Shown piece after piece: positions 25,278 through 33,511 of a stretch of 64,000 nt of DNA. How positions within the stretch are numbered: position 1 is the first letter of the stretch; each line of letters opens with the position of its first letter. Source of the stretch: an uncultured Oscillospiraceae bacterium (GTDB taxonomy: Bacteria; Bacillota; Clostridia; Oscillospirales; Acutalibacteraceae). Both the position numbers and the translations under genes were made by a program. The stretch is taken from assembly GCA_900540275.1 (NCBI GenBank), contig UQFO01000012.1, positions 1-64,000 on the forward strand. Reading direction: 5' to 3'. Under the pieces are notes generated by a model. The model was not told the DNA's origin. It was given only the letters and a program-made list of their open reading frames with translations, and did no database searches.

Positions 25278-25310
25278 GACGCGCCGCCGGCAGTATGCCG
25301 GCGGCGCGTC
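25278..25310. terminator. GC-rich hairpin terminator, better on the minus strand
   Basis: A 15-bp perfect stem starting GACGCGCCGCCGGCA (25278-25292) with loop GTA (25293-25295). The minus strand has a GTTTTTC tail, the plus strand only TTAAATT. It separates convergent genes. Confidence 0.75.
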
Positions 25311-25393
25311 TTAAATTGCTGTCCTTATAAAACGGCTGAAATTCCGTGAAAAAGCTTTTATGTATTCGCTTAATTTGTATTTTAGCATTAACA

Positions 25394-25789
25394 TTAAGGT
25401 TTTTGTTTACCGCAAACGCAGCTTCCCGCATCGTTTTGGTTGACTTTGCCGCAACTGGGGCAGGTCCATTCGTTTGTTCCCGTTAGAGGCTGGTTTGCTT
25501 GCCCGTACTCCTGGGAATCAGGCGCGGCTGAAGAAGAGCCCGGTACGTCGGCTGTTGCAGGCGCCGGTGATTTTTCTTCCTTTAAACCGGATATTTGGTT
25601 TGAAATCTTGTCCAAGCTGTCCAGGACGTTCGCGAAAAAAATAAAAACCAGCGTTAATATAGCCGCTATAGTCCAGGTTTGCAGAGTAACAAAAAAATTG
25701 GTTTCAGACAATCCCAAAAGCACACCGGCCAATACTCCCGCTACACCAATTATGACACTTATTCCGTAAAATATACCGCCTTTGTTCAA
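25394..25789 (-). CDS. Small membrane protein with C-terminal zinc ribbon
   Basis: A 131-residue protein with two membrane segments (about 7-26 and 36-54), a Ser/Ala/Pro-rich linker and a C-terminal ribbon WTCPSCGKVNQNDAGSCVCG (CxxC...CxC). TTG 25789 is used because GGAGG lies eight bases upstream. The ribbon resembles those of the SPFH protein at 5140-6408. It is divergent from the Crp/Fnr gene and shares the palindromic operator. Function unknown. Confidence 0.75.
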   Translation of the reverse strand: MNKGGIFYGISVIIGVAGVLAGVLLGLSETNFFVTLQTWTIAAILTLVFIFFANVLDSLDKISNQISGLKEEKSPAPATADVPGSSSAAPDSQEYGQANQPLTGTNEWTCPSCGKVNQNDAGSCVCGKQKP

Positions 25790-25911
25790 CTTGCTTTCCT
25801 CCTGTAAATCAATTATATTTTGTCTCGCCTTTTCAGAATATGTTTTCCGCCCTCCTTTTCAACAAAATACGGTTTCATCACTTTACAAAACAGAAAAATT
25901 GTATTATCCTA

Positions 25912-25959
25912 TCTATAGTTGCAATTGCAACTATAGAAATGCGAAAAAAAGAATATACT
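25912..25959 (+). promoter_or_regulatory. 26-bp perfect palindrome and class II-type promoter of the Crp/Fnr gene
   Basis: The half-site TCTATAGTTGCAA (25912-25924) is followed at once by its exact complement (25925-25937). TATACT (25954-25959) follows with no good -35; with a start at about 25966 the palindrome centre falls at -41.5, the classic class II Crp/Fnr position. On the minus strand the palindrome contains the TTGCAA -35 of a promoter for 25394-25789. Confidence 0.78.
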
Positions 25960-26000
25960 GTACTTATCAAAGTGAATTGTAAGGAAACGGGGGAATAAAC

Positions 26001-26663
26001 ATGGGCTATTTTGATTGTAAGCTGTTTGAAGGGATATCGAAGGACGATTACGAGGAAATGATGCGCTGCTTCCATCCCTCCGTTAAAATTTTTCAGAGCG
26101 GGGACGACGTTTATTCCTTTGGCAGCCGCGGCAAGGCGGTCGGCATTATCCGCAAGGGAAGCGTCAGCGTCGTGCGTACCGACGTAAACGGCGTGCGCAC
26201 GATTATTGAGCATGCCGGGCCGAACGAAATATTCGGAGATATCTTTTACGAGGGCTGCCTCTGGAAAAATGAAATCACTGTCCTCTGCGACCAGGACTGT
26301 GAAATTATGTTTATCGACTATTACCATATTACAAAGCGCTGCGGCAGCGCCTGTATTTATCACAGCGTGTTGGTGCAGAACATGCTTACGCTCGTCGCCG
26401 CGCGCGCGGAGGGGCTGCGTGAGCATATCGAGATTTTGAGCTGCCGGACAATCCGCGAAAAGCTGATTGCTTATTTTACCCTGCTGTGCGCGCGCGCCGG
26501 AGACGAACGGTTCGACCTGCCGTTTTCATTTGCGTCGCTCGCTGAATATCTGTGCGTCGACCGCAGCGCGATGATGCGGGAGCTCAAAAAGCTGAAGGAT
26601 GACGGGCTTGTTAAAACAGACCGCCGCCATATAGAATTGAACAGAAAGGCGGCTGCCGCTTAG
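26001..26663 (+). CDS. Crp/Fnr-family transcriptional regulator
   Basis: A 220-residue regulator with an N-terminal cyclic-nucleotide-like beta barrel (about 10-125; PNEIFGDIF near 74-82), a dimer helix (about 125-150) and a C-terminal helix-turn-helix (LAEYLCVDRSAMMRELKKL near 180-198). It lacks an N-terminal Fe-S Cys cluster, so the signal is unknown. ATG 26001 follows a GGGGGA. A perfect palindrome 76 bp upstream, in class II geometry, suggests self-activation. Its stop overlaps that of the convergent CYTH gene. Confidence 0.9.
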   Translation: MGYFDCKLFEGISKDDYEEMMRCFHPSVKIFQSGDDVYSFGSRGKAVGIIRKGSVSVVRTDVNGVRTIIEHAGPNEIFGDIFYEGCLWKNEITVLCDQDCEIMFIDYYHITKRCGSACIYHSVLVQNMLTLVAARAEGLREHIEILSCRTIREKLIAYFTLLCARAGDERFDLPFSFASLAEYLCVDRSAMMRELKKLKDDGLVKTDRRHIELNRKAAAA

Positions 26664-27175
26664 ATATGGTCAGAAGGAACCAGCCTTGCGATACTTCTGT
26701 TGCGGTAGCGCAAATCCTGCGTGACCTCTTTTATCACCTCGATAAACGGCGGCATAAAAAACAGTGCGTCCTCGCTTTCAAGCTCTACCTCCAGGATGGC
26801 GCGGTCGTTCCAGAAGGGATAAATATCAAGCTCGAACAGCAGGCCTTCATAAATAAAGCAGTGGCGCTGTTTTTTTACCGTCCGGCTCGTCGGGTCTGCC
26901 TTTTTTAGCAGGGAATCGTACTCTTCCCGCGTAATCTCCTCCTCGATTTCGACGCGCTTTACCGCCGTAATGGTGCGCTTGTAAGTTTTGGTGTACGTAT
27001 ATTTTCCATCCGCGCCGCGCTTGCGCACGCGCCCGCCGAACGGGGAACCGTCATTTTTTAGATATGTCTGCTCTATATCCGTCTTGCTATAGCCTTCGGC
27101 CTGCTCTAAAACGGGAATATCGGGGTAACGGATTAGGTATTTACGCTCAATTTCAAGCGGGGCGTCCTTGCACAT
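26660..27175 (-). CDS. CYTH-domain phosphohydrolase
   Basis: A 171-residue CYTH triphosphate tunnel protein. It starts with the family EIERKYLI motif (near 8-15) and has alternating charged strands (RVRKRG, KTYKR, EIEEEI, ELDIY, EVELES) that line the tunnel. Family members hydrolyse triphosphates such as inorganic PPPi, thiamine triphosphate or act as adenylyl cyclases; the substrate here is unknown. The stop codon overlaps the convergent Crp/Fnr stop by three bases (26660-26663). Confidence 0.92.
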   Translation of the reverse strand: MCKDAPLEIERKYLIRYPDIPVLEQAEGYSKTDIEQTYLKNDGSPFGGRVRKRGADGKYTYTKTYKRTITAVKRVEIEEEITREEYDSLLKKADPTSRTVKKQRHCFIYEGLLFELDIYPFWNDRAILEVELESEDALFFMPPFIEVIKEVTQDLRYRNRSIARLVPSDHI

Positions 27176-27210
27176 AGCTGCACCTCATACATTCATTTTT
27201 AATCTTTCAT

Positions 27211-27238
27211 GCCGCGGTTTTACAGCCGCGGCCTTTTT
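27211..27238 (+). terminator. Hairpin with plus-strand U-tract, gene unclear
   Basis: GCCGCGG (27211-27217) pairs with CCGCGGC (27226-27232), followed by CTTTTT. The T tract lies on the plus strand, but the flanking genes are both on the minus strand, so a target is not obvious. Confidence 0.4.
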
Positions 27239-27280
27239 GCAAAGAGAAATTGCTGGGGAAGCGGTATAGCCGTTAAAATA

Positions 27281-27985
27281 TCAGGAATCGCTGGATTCCA
27301 TTTTTCTTCCCGTCAAAAAGGTGACGGCGCGTTCTATCGCGTCCTTTGAGTTTTTCCAATCGCCGCCGCGGCTGCGGTAATCGTACATCGTACAGAAATG
27401 GGATATGTCGCCGCCAAGCGTTTTGAGATATCCGCCCGCAAGCGATGCCGCCGCCCTGTAAAATTCCGGCAGCTTTTTTGAAGAGACCCCGTTTTTGCCC
27501 ATTGCGGCCTGCATAAGCTGTGTGTAATGCGGCAGGCAGATATATTCCTGCTGTGTAAAGAGCGCGCGGAAGGATTCGTCGTTTTCAAAGCTGCGGAAAA
27601 CTGTTTCAAACATATGCGCCATTCCCCAGTCGATTTTGTCGCAGACAAAGCAGGTGCTTTGAAGCGCAGAGAGTGCTGAAAGCTGCTTTTTATCAGGCTT
27701 TCCCTTTGGGGCTTCAGGCAGGTAATCTTTAGCTATCTGTTCCAAATGCGTTTGGAGCAGCAATGCGTTTTGCAGGCGCTTGCCGCTCTGCACCATCATT
27801 TCAAAGTGGTTCCGGCAAAAGCCCTTTTGGTTGGTTTCCACCCGGACGTCCGGTTCCATCATCGCGGCGCCGGTAATATATTCCACATAGTTGTGTTCAA
27901 GCATATCACGCAGGCGGCAGATGGGGCAGCCCTCCTTCGGGCCGAACACGTCGTTGATTGGGATGGTGCAGATTGTCTCGCGCAT
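27281..27985 (-). CDS. DUF6062 family protein
   Basis: A 234-residue cytoplasmic protein that I recognise as DUF6062. It contains two similar units: CPICRL (near 20-25) with CRNHFE (near 57-62), and CFVCDKID (near 112-119) with CLPHY (near 149-153). The paired CxxC and CxxH sites could bind two metals. It is monocistronic. Function unknown. Confidence 0.82.
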   Translation of the reverse strand: MRETICTIPINDVFGPKEGCPICRLRDMLEHNYVEYITGAAMMEPDVRVETNQKGFCRNHFEMMVQSGKRLQNALLLQTHLEQIAKDYLPEAPKGKPDKKQLSALSALQSTCFVCDKIDWGMAHMFETVFRSFENDESFRALFTQQEYICLPHYTQLMQAAMGKNGVSSKKLPEFYRAAASLAGGYLKTLGGDISHFCTMYDYRSRGGDWKNSKDAIERAVTFLTGRKMESSDS

Positions 27986-28097
27986 AAATTACTCATCCTT
28001 TCAGGAAGAAAAAGTTAACAGGGCTATTGTAGCATATTTTGCCGGGTTATGATACAATGAAATCATATTTGAGCACAACGCAGAAGGCGGTATTTTT

Positions 28098-28943
28098 TTG
28101 CAGTATAGTAAAACAGACACGGGTGCGGCGGTGTTCCCGGTCACGGACCTTAATTTAAAACAGACGCTCGACTGCGGGCAGAGCTTCCGCTGGGACGAGC
28201 GTCCCGACGGCTCCTTTTATGGCACAGCCTTTGGCAAAACGGTAACGGCAAGAATGGAAAACGATACGCTCTATCTCGACGGCGCGACGGTAAAGGACGC
28301 AAAGGCGGTCTGGACAGATTATTTTGACCTGCGCTTTGATTATGTGGCGGTAAAGGACGCGCTTTCACAGCTTCATCCCGTTTTAAGGGAAGCGGCGGCA
28401 TTTGCCCCGGGTATGCATATTTTAAACCAGGATTCATGGGAGGCGCTTTGCTCGTTTATTATTTCCCAGAACAACAATATCAAACGCATCAAGGGCATCG
28501 TCGCGAGGCTGTGCGAGGGCTTTGGGGAGCAGAGGGACGGCGTTTACGGCTTCCCCCTGCCTGAAACGCTTGCAAAGCTTACGCCGGACGACCTCGCGCC
28601 AATCCGCTGCGGGTTCCGGGCGGGGTATTTGCTCGACGCGGCGCGGAAAGTGGCGTGCGGGGAAGTCGACCTGGGCAGGATACGAAAAATGGAAACCGGG
28701 AAAGCAAGTGAAGAGCTGATGAAAATCAAGGGCGTTGGGCCAAAGGTCGCGCAGTGCGCCCTTTTATACGGGATGCACCGCCTTGAGTGCTTTCCGCTCG
28801 ACGTTTGGATGAAACGCGCGATGGCGCGCCTGTTCCCGGATTTGGCGCCGGAGGATTTCGGCGAATACGCGGGGATTGCGCAGCAGTACATTTTCCATTA
28901 CAGCAGGATGCATCCCGGATTGTTTGAACCGGCACAGGCATAA
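28098..28943 (+). CDS. 8-oxoguanine DNA glycosylase (OGG1 type)
   Basis: A 281-residue HhH-GPD glycosylase with an N-terminal OGG domain (TLDCGQSFRWDE near 24-35). It excises 8-oxoguanine in base-excision repair. The helix-hairpin-helix IKGVGPKVAQC supplies the catalytic Lys (about 216) and FPLDVWMKRA the catalytic Asp (about 234). TTG 28098 is used, with GAAGGCGG seven bases upstream. It is divergent from the DUF6062 gene. Confidence 0.93.
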   Translation: MQYSKTDTGAAVFPVTDLNLKQTLDCGQSFRWDERPDGSFYGTAFGKTVTARMENDTLYLDGATVKDAKAVWTDYFDLRFDYVAVKDALSQLHPVLREAAAFAPGMHILNQDSWEALCSFIISQNNNIKRIKGIVARLCEGFGEQRDGVYGFPLPETLAKLTPDDLAPIRCGFRAGYLLDAARKVACGEVDLGRIRKMETGKASEELMKIKGVGPKVAQCALLYGMHRLECFPLDVWMKRAMARLFPDLAPEDFGEYAGIAQQYIFHYSRMHPGLFEPAQA

Positions 28944-29005
28944 CAGCGGCGTTATCCAGCCGTTTAAAAATGGGCGGATACCGAATACCAGGGGAGGAAA
29001 AAACG

Positions 29006-31474
29006 ATGAAAAAGAAGCTTTTGCCCTGCTTGCTTGCAGCGTGCGTCATAGCGGGCCTTATCTCGGGAACGGTTCATACGGTGGAGCTTACGCGTGAGGA
29101 GCCGGAAAGCTACGCGCAGGCACAAAAGAGCACAGGCCCGCTTTACTGGATGGGATACGAGCAGTGTTATACGGACGACGCACCGCTTTCAGAGGAACGG
29201 TGGGACAAAAATGTAGAGTGGGTAGAGGAAAATTTTCTGGAGTATGGCTATTCCATGATGTCAACCGACGGCTGGATTGAAGCGGCGCAGGAGGTAAACG
29301 AACACGGCTATGTAACGAAATATAATTATAACTGGACGAAAACATGGGCGGACATGGCGCGGCAGCTGGACGAAAAAGGTATGGCGCTCGGCGTGTATTA
29401 TAATCCGCTGTGGATTACCGCGCGGGCGGCCGGCCCGAAAAACGGCTGTACCATAGAAGGGACGGACGGGCTGCCGGTTTCGGGGCTTGTAAATCCCGAT
29501 TACGCATTTTTCAGCCGCTTTAAGGGCAATGAGGAGCTGCCTTCGGCCATTAAGCACAGCGGCGAAGACGTTGCGCTTTACTGGCTCGATACGGATAAGC
29601 CGGGTGCGGAGCAATATGTAAAAAATTATGTGAAATTTTTTGCCGGCGCGGGCGTAAAATTTTTGCGCGTCGATTTTCTCGGCTGGTATGAGTCGGGCGA
29701 GAGCGGCGACCCGGATAACTATAACGGGAGTAAGGCGTACGGCACGCAGCGTTATAAAAAGGCGCTTAAATGGATGCATGAGGCGTGCGAGGAGTACGGC
29801 GTGATGCTGAGCCTTGTGATGCCAAACCTCTATAACCACGCGGAAAATGAACTCCAGTACGGGGATATGATGCGCATCAACGAAGATGTGTTTAACGGGG
29901 GCTGGGACCATATCAGCGACAGGAAGCGCGGGCAGCACCAGGAGTACTGGTCTCAATGGGCAAATTCCTTCGACGGCTTTACGGCGTGGTCTGACATAAG
30001 CGGACGCGGGCAGATGATTCTGGACGGGGATTTCCTGCGCCTGAATAAATTTGTGGAAACCAAGGATTTGGGCAGGGAAGAGATAGACGCGCAGAAGCGT
30101 TCGGCCGTTTCCCTGCTTGCAATGGCGGGCGCGCCGATTGCTATCGCCGACCAGTACGATACAATCGACAACCGCAACGAAACGGGTATCAGCAATTACA
30201 CCTATTACCAGAACGAAGAGGTTTTAGCTCTCAATAAGGCGGGGTTTGCCGGCAAGCCGCTTGCGCTTGGCTCAAGCGAGCGCTGGGCTGGGCAGCTTCC
30301 GGACGGCAGCTTTGCCGTCGGATTGTTTAACCGCACGGGTGAAAAGAAAACACAGAAAATCGACCTTTACCAGGACCTGGGACTGACCGGGGCTGTTTCT
30401 GTCCGCGATTTATGGAAGCACGAGGATTTGAAGCAATCGGGTAACCTCTTTGAAACAGAGCTTGCCCCCTACGATTGTGTGCTGCTGAAAATCACGCCGC
30501 AGGACGGTACGATGCGCTTTGAAGCGGAGGCGGCCTCCCTGTTTGGAGCCTCCATTGATTATGACGCGCAGATTACCGGCTTTGGCTGCGCGCAGATGGA
30601 ACAGGGCGATAGGGCGCTGTTCTGCGTAAACGTAAAAAACGCGGGTGAATATGCGTTTTCCATGGGCTATGCCGCGCCGGAGGGGGCAATAATCGATATT
30701 GCGCTCAACGGGAAAACAGTGCGCAGTGCAAAAGAGCTCGACGAGGGGGAACGCTGGCAGCTCGGAGGCGGGCAGGACACCCTGTTCCTTAGAGGCGGGG
30801 ATAATATAATAGAGCTCGCTGTCAGGGAAGGCGCGCTCGACCTTGATTATATCGATATTGGGGTAGAATCGCGGGCTTTTCCTATCAAAAACATTTATAC
30901 GCAGGAGGCTGAGGACGCCGTGCTGCATAAGTCGGCAGAGGTTGGCGACAAGTATGAGCTTGCGTATTATGATGCGTATGTGGAGCTGCCGGACAAGGAT
31001 GCTTCCGTCGATTTTACGATTGATGTTGGCCAAACCGGAATATACGAGCTGCGCCTGCGCTACGCAAACGGCTACAAGAGCAAGGACGCGCAGGCGAGGG
31101 TATCTGTAAACGGGCAGGAGAAGACAATAGGCCTCAAACCGATGGGCGTGATGGCCTGGAATAACTGGGACGAGGCCACAGTGCGGCTGGAGCTTCAAAA
31201 AGGCAAAAACAAGATAACGGTTGTAAATGCCGGGGATACAAAATTCCATCTTGACCGGCTGGCGGCAGAATTGCTGGAAGAGAAGGCCGTACAGCCGGGC
31301 AGCAGTACGCTGAGTACGGGCACGGATGCGCAGGGAGAAAGCCATAACTGGACGCAGATTGCCATTGCTTCGGCGGTAACCGCCGTGCTTGCCGTTTTTG
31401 CGGTATGCATCGCCGTTTTGCTTGTGAGACGGCATAAACGGCGGAATACGAAACCGGAGGACGGCGGCAGGTGA
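29006..31474 (+). CDS. Membrane-anchored glycoside hydrolase with carbohydrate-binding modules
   Basis: An 822-residue extracellular enzyme. Residues 1-25 form a signal peptide; about 40-390 form a GH27/GH36-like barrel (WMGYEQCYTDD, ALYWLDTDKPGAEQY, FLRVDFLGW with a likely nucleophile Asp, AWSDISGRG); 400-480 is a C-terminal beta domain; about 495-625 and 635-760 are two CBM6/CBM35-like modules (FEAEAASL, YTQEAEDA). A C-terminal membrane segment (near 780-805) with a basic tail RRHKRR anchors it, with no LPXTG motif. ATG 29006 follows GGGGAGG by eight bases. Substrate is probably an alpha-linked host or plant glycan (inference). Confidence 0.82.
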   Translation: MKKKLLPCLLAACVIAGLISGTVHTVELTREEPESYAQAQKSTGPLYWMGYEQCYTDDAPLSEERWDKNVEWVEENFLEYGYSMMSTDGWIEAAQEVNEHGYVTKYNYNWTKTWADMARQLDEKGMALGVYYNPLWITARAAGPKNGCTIEGTDGLPVSGLVNPDYAFFSRFKGNEELPSAIKHSGEDVALYWLDTDKPGAEQYVKNYVKFFAGAGVKFLRVDFLGWYESGESGDPDNYNGSKAYGTQRYKKALKWMHEACEEYGVMLSLVMPNLYNHAENELQYGDMMRINEDVFNGGWDHISDRKRGQHQEYWSQWANSFDGFTAWSDISGRGQMILDGDFLRLNKFVETKDLGREEIDAQKRSAVSLLAMAGAPIAIADQYDTIDNRNETGISNYTYYQNEEVLALNKAGFAGKPLALGSSERWAGQLPDGSFAVGLFNRTGEKKTQKIDLYQDLGLTGAVSVRDLWKHEDLKQSGNLFETELAPYDCVLLKITPQDGTMRFEAEAASLFGASIDYDAQITGFGCAQMEQGDRALFCVNVKNAGEYAFSMGYAAPEGAIIDIALNGKTVRSAKELDEGERWQLGGGQDTLFLRGGDNIIELAVREGALDLDYIDIGVESRAFPIKNIYTQEAEDAVLHKSAEVGDKYELAYYDAYVELPDKDASVDFTIDVGQTGIYELRLRYANGYKSKDAQARVSVNGQEKTIGLKPMGVMAWNNWDEATVRLELQKGKNKITVVNAGDTKFHLDRLAAELLEEKAVQPGSSTLSTGTDAQGESHNWTQIAIASAVTAVLAVFAVCIAVLLVRRHKRRNTKPEDGGR

Positions 31475-31507
31475 TTAAATAGGCGAAAAACGATAGTAAA
31501 TACACAG

Positions 31508-31537
31508 AAAAAGGCGCCCTATTGCGGGCGCCTTTTT
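31508..31537. terminator. Bidirectional intrinsic terminator
   Basis: AAAAAGGCGCCC (31508-31519) and GGGCGCCTTTTT (31526-31537) with loop TATTGC lie between convergent genes. Confidence 0.92.
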
Positions 31538-31597
31538 CTGATAAAAATAGAATAAAATAATGAAAGTTAGCGTATTTTCACTTAAATAAAATATAAT

Positions 31598-32683
31598 TTA
31601 GTATTTTACAGGATTTGCGGTCAGGTATTTCTTGACCATCAAAGCAACCTTAAAGACAATCGCGTCTTCAAATTCCCTTAAATCGAGGCCTGTCAGCTTT
31701 TTGATTTTTTCCAGCCTGTACACGAGCGTGTTGCGGTGTACAAACAGCTTCCTGGATGTTTCGGAAACGTTCAGGTTGTTTTCAAAGAAGCGCTGGATGG
31801 TAAAGAGCGTTTCCTGGTCGAGCGACTCGATGGAGCCGCGCTTGAAAACCTCTTTCAGGAACATTTCGCAGAGCGTTGTGGGCAGCTGGTAAACCAGGCG
31901 CGCAATGCCGAGATTATCGTAGCTCACAATGGTGCGCTCCGTGTCGAATACCTTGCCGACCTCCAGGGCGACCTGTGCCTCCTTAAAGGAATGCGCCAAA
32001 TCCTTGATGCCCGTTACCGTGGTGCCGATGCCGACGACGCAGTGCGTGTAGAACTCACTCGACAGCGTGTCCACAATAGAGCCCGCAAGCTTTTCCAAAT
32101 CCTTTGAATCGATGCCCGCTTTAATTTCCTTTACGAGCGCGATGTCCGTCTCGTTGATATTGATGACGAAATCCTTTGATTTATCGGGGAACAGGTTCTG
32201 CAGGATATCATACGCCGATATATCGGTTTTCGACGTAATCTTTATCAGCATGCAGACCCTTGTGACCTCTGAATTAAAGCGCAGCTCACGCGCCTTTAAA
32301 TAAATATCGCCGGGGAGGATGTTATCAAGGATGACGTTTTTGATAAAATTGCCCCTGTCGTATTTTTCGTCGTAATACTGCTTGATGCTGCCAAGGGAAA
32401 CGGCAAGCAGCTGCACGTATTTCTGCGCAATTTCATCGTTGCCCGAAACAAACACGGCGTATTCCGCCCTGGAGCTGCTTCCGAACGATTTAAACGTATG
32501 GCCGTTAATGACAAACGGCGCGGTAGAGCCGAGTGTTTCCGCCGTCACGCTTTCAATGACCTCTCCGATTCTACCGAGCTCGCTGCAGGCAATGACAACG
32601 GAGGTCTCATCGATTACTCCGATTGTTCTGTCTATGGCGTCCCTCATTTGATGAATAACACCCTGAAACAATCTGTTTGACAT
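31598..32683 (-). CDS. PucR/CdaR-family transcriptional regulator
   Basis: A 361-residue regulator. The N-terminal sugar-acid-binding-like domain spans about 1-130, a GGDEF-like region about 130-270, and a C-terminal PucR helix-turn-helix about 290-350 (NVSETSRKLFVHRNTLVYRL, as in CdaR). Such proteins control sugar-acid, purine or related catabolic genes. ATG 32683 is preferred, with GAGGG nine bases upstream; a TTG extension to 32698 lacks support. No obvious target operon adjoins it. Confidence 0.9.
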   Translation of the reverse strand: MSNRLFQGVIHQMRDAIDRTIGVIDETSVVIACSELGRIGEVIESVTAETLGSTAPFVINGHTFKSFGSSSRAEYAVFVSGNDEIAQKYVQLLAVSLGSIKQYYDEKYDRGNFIKNVILDNILPGDIYLKARELRFNSEVTRVCMLIKITSKTDISAYDILQNLFPDKSKDFVININETDIALVKEIKAGIDSKDLEKLAGSIVDTLSSEFYTHCVVGIGTTVTGIKDLAHSFKEAQVALEVGKVFDTERTIVSYDNLGIARLVYQLPTTLCEMFLKEVFKRGSIESLDQETLFTIQRFFENNLNVSETSRKLFVHRNTLVYRLEKIKKLTGLDLREFEDAIVFKVALMVKKYLTANPVKY

Positions 32684-33003
32684 GACACAATCCCTCAATT
32701 CTTTGAAAAATAAGCGGGGGAAACGCTCTGGCTTACGGCAATCAAACTGCCTAATTCCCCATACAATACAATTGACATATACATTTTACACAAATTTCAA
32801 AAAAAATGCAACCTTTTCTCAAATAAAAAGCGTCCATTTCCATAATAATTCAGTGGAAAAAAAGGCGATTTTCTCCTTTTGACGCAAAATTGTCATAGCC
32901 AGGCGCTGTTTTGAAATTTGTCTGCCTAAACTTCAGTATATTTTGCTTATGCCTGAATGAGGGCATATTCTGCTTTTACTCTGCCGCTGCTGTGCGGTAT
33001 AAA
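32684..33003. other. Intergenic stretch
   Basis: AT-rich leader of the PucR gene with no clear protein-coding frame. At 32977-33003 TTTACT (32975-32980 region) and TATAAA (32998-33003) give a weak plus-strand promoter facing the structured element that follows. Confidence 0.5.
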
Positions 33004-33211
33004 GTAAGTACCTGGAATACCTGTGCGCGGCGCACAGCGGTTTTGTGTACTCCGCTTGGCATAAATAGGTATGGTGGATAAGAGGGCGGCAGGATGCTTT
33101 GCCGCCCGCGGGCCGTAAGGGAACCCATCGAAAGGATTCCCCCCTCTTTGATTATCATCATATAAGGTTTCATAAAAATCCAGGAAGCTGTATGCTGTAA
33201 AAAGTACTTAC
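33004..33211. ncRNA. Candidate structured RNA of about 200 nt, unclassified
   Basis: The ends GTAAGTAC (33004-33011) and GTACTTAC (33204-33211) are complementary. Nested inside are CCTGG (33011-33015)/CCAGG (33180-33184), ATGGTGGAT (33071-33079) with ATTATCATCAT (33151-33161), AAGAGGG (33080-33086)/CCCTCTT (33142-33148), and hairpins CTGTGCG/CGCACAG (33021-33037) and GGGCGGCA/TGCCGCCC (33084-33107). The strand is uncertain; a weak promoter favours plus. I matched no known family by eye. Confidence 0.45.
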
Positions 33212-33432
33212 CCGCCAAACAAGAAATCAAGCACATTCCAGCCGGCGTCGGTTTCCGCCCGGTAAAGCTCAGTAAAGCCGCACCGCTTGCAGGAAACAGT
33301 GATGAATTTTTTGTTCTGCACATCGAAAAGCTTCGCAAAGTTGCCGCCGGTCGCCTGGAACTGGCCGCTTTCAAATTCCGTGCATCCGCATTTCGCGCAG
33401 ATGAACTGTTGCTTTTGTCCATATTGCTCCAT
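33208..33432 (-). CDS. Small zinc-ribbon protein
   Basis: A 74-residue protein with CAKCGC (near 12-17) and CKRCGF (near 48-53), a two-CxxC ribbon linked by a Gly/Phe-rich segment. It resembles small nucleic-acid-binding zinc ribbons found across Firmicutes and ends FLFGG. ATG 33432 has AAAGGAG about ten bases upstream. Its stop overlaps the last bases of the candidate structured element by four. Function unknown. Confidence 0.8.
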   Translation of the reverse strand: MEQYGQKQQFICAKCGCTEFESGQFQATGGNFAKLFDVQNKKFITVSCKRCGFTELYRAETDAGWNVLDFLFGG

Positions 33433-33464
33433 AATGCCGCGCTCCTTTCTATAGCCAATATAAG

Positions 33465-33495
33465 AAAAAACGGCGGGACATATGCGTCCCGCCGT
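33465..33495 (-). terminator. fba terminator
   Basis: ACGGCGGGAC (33470-33479) and GTCCCGCCGT (33486-33495) form the stem; minus-strand T tract at 33465-33470. Confidence 0.9.
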
Positions 33496-33511
33496 CTGTC
33501 TTCATCAAAAA

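Noticed and set aside
33004..33211. Known riboswitch or SRP/6S/RNase P RNA
   Set aside because: No consensus motif for lysine, cobalamin, SAM, TPP or FMN riboswitches, nor an SRP GGAA/GCAG helix, was recognised by eye; therefore left as unclassified.
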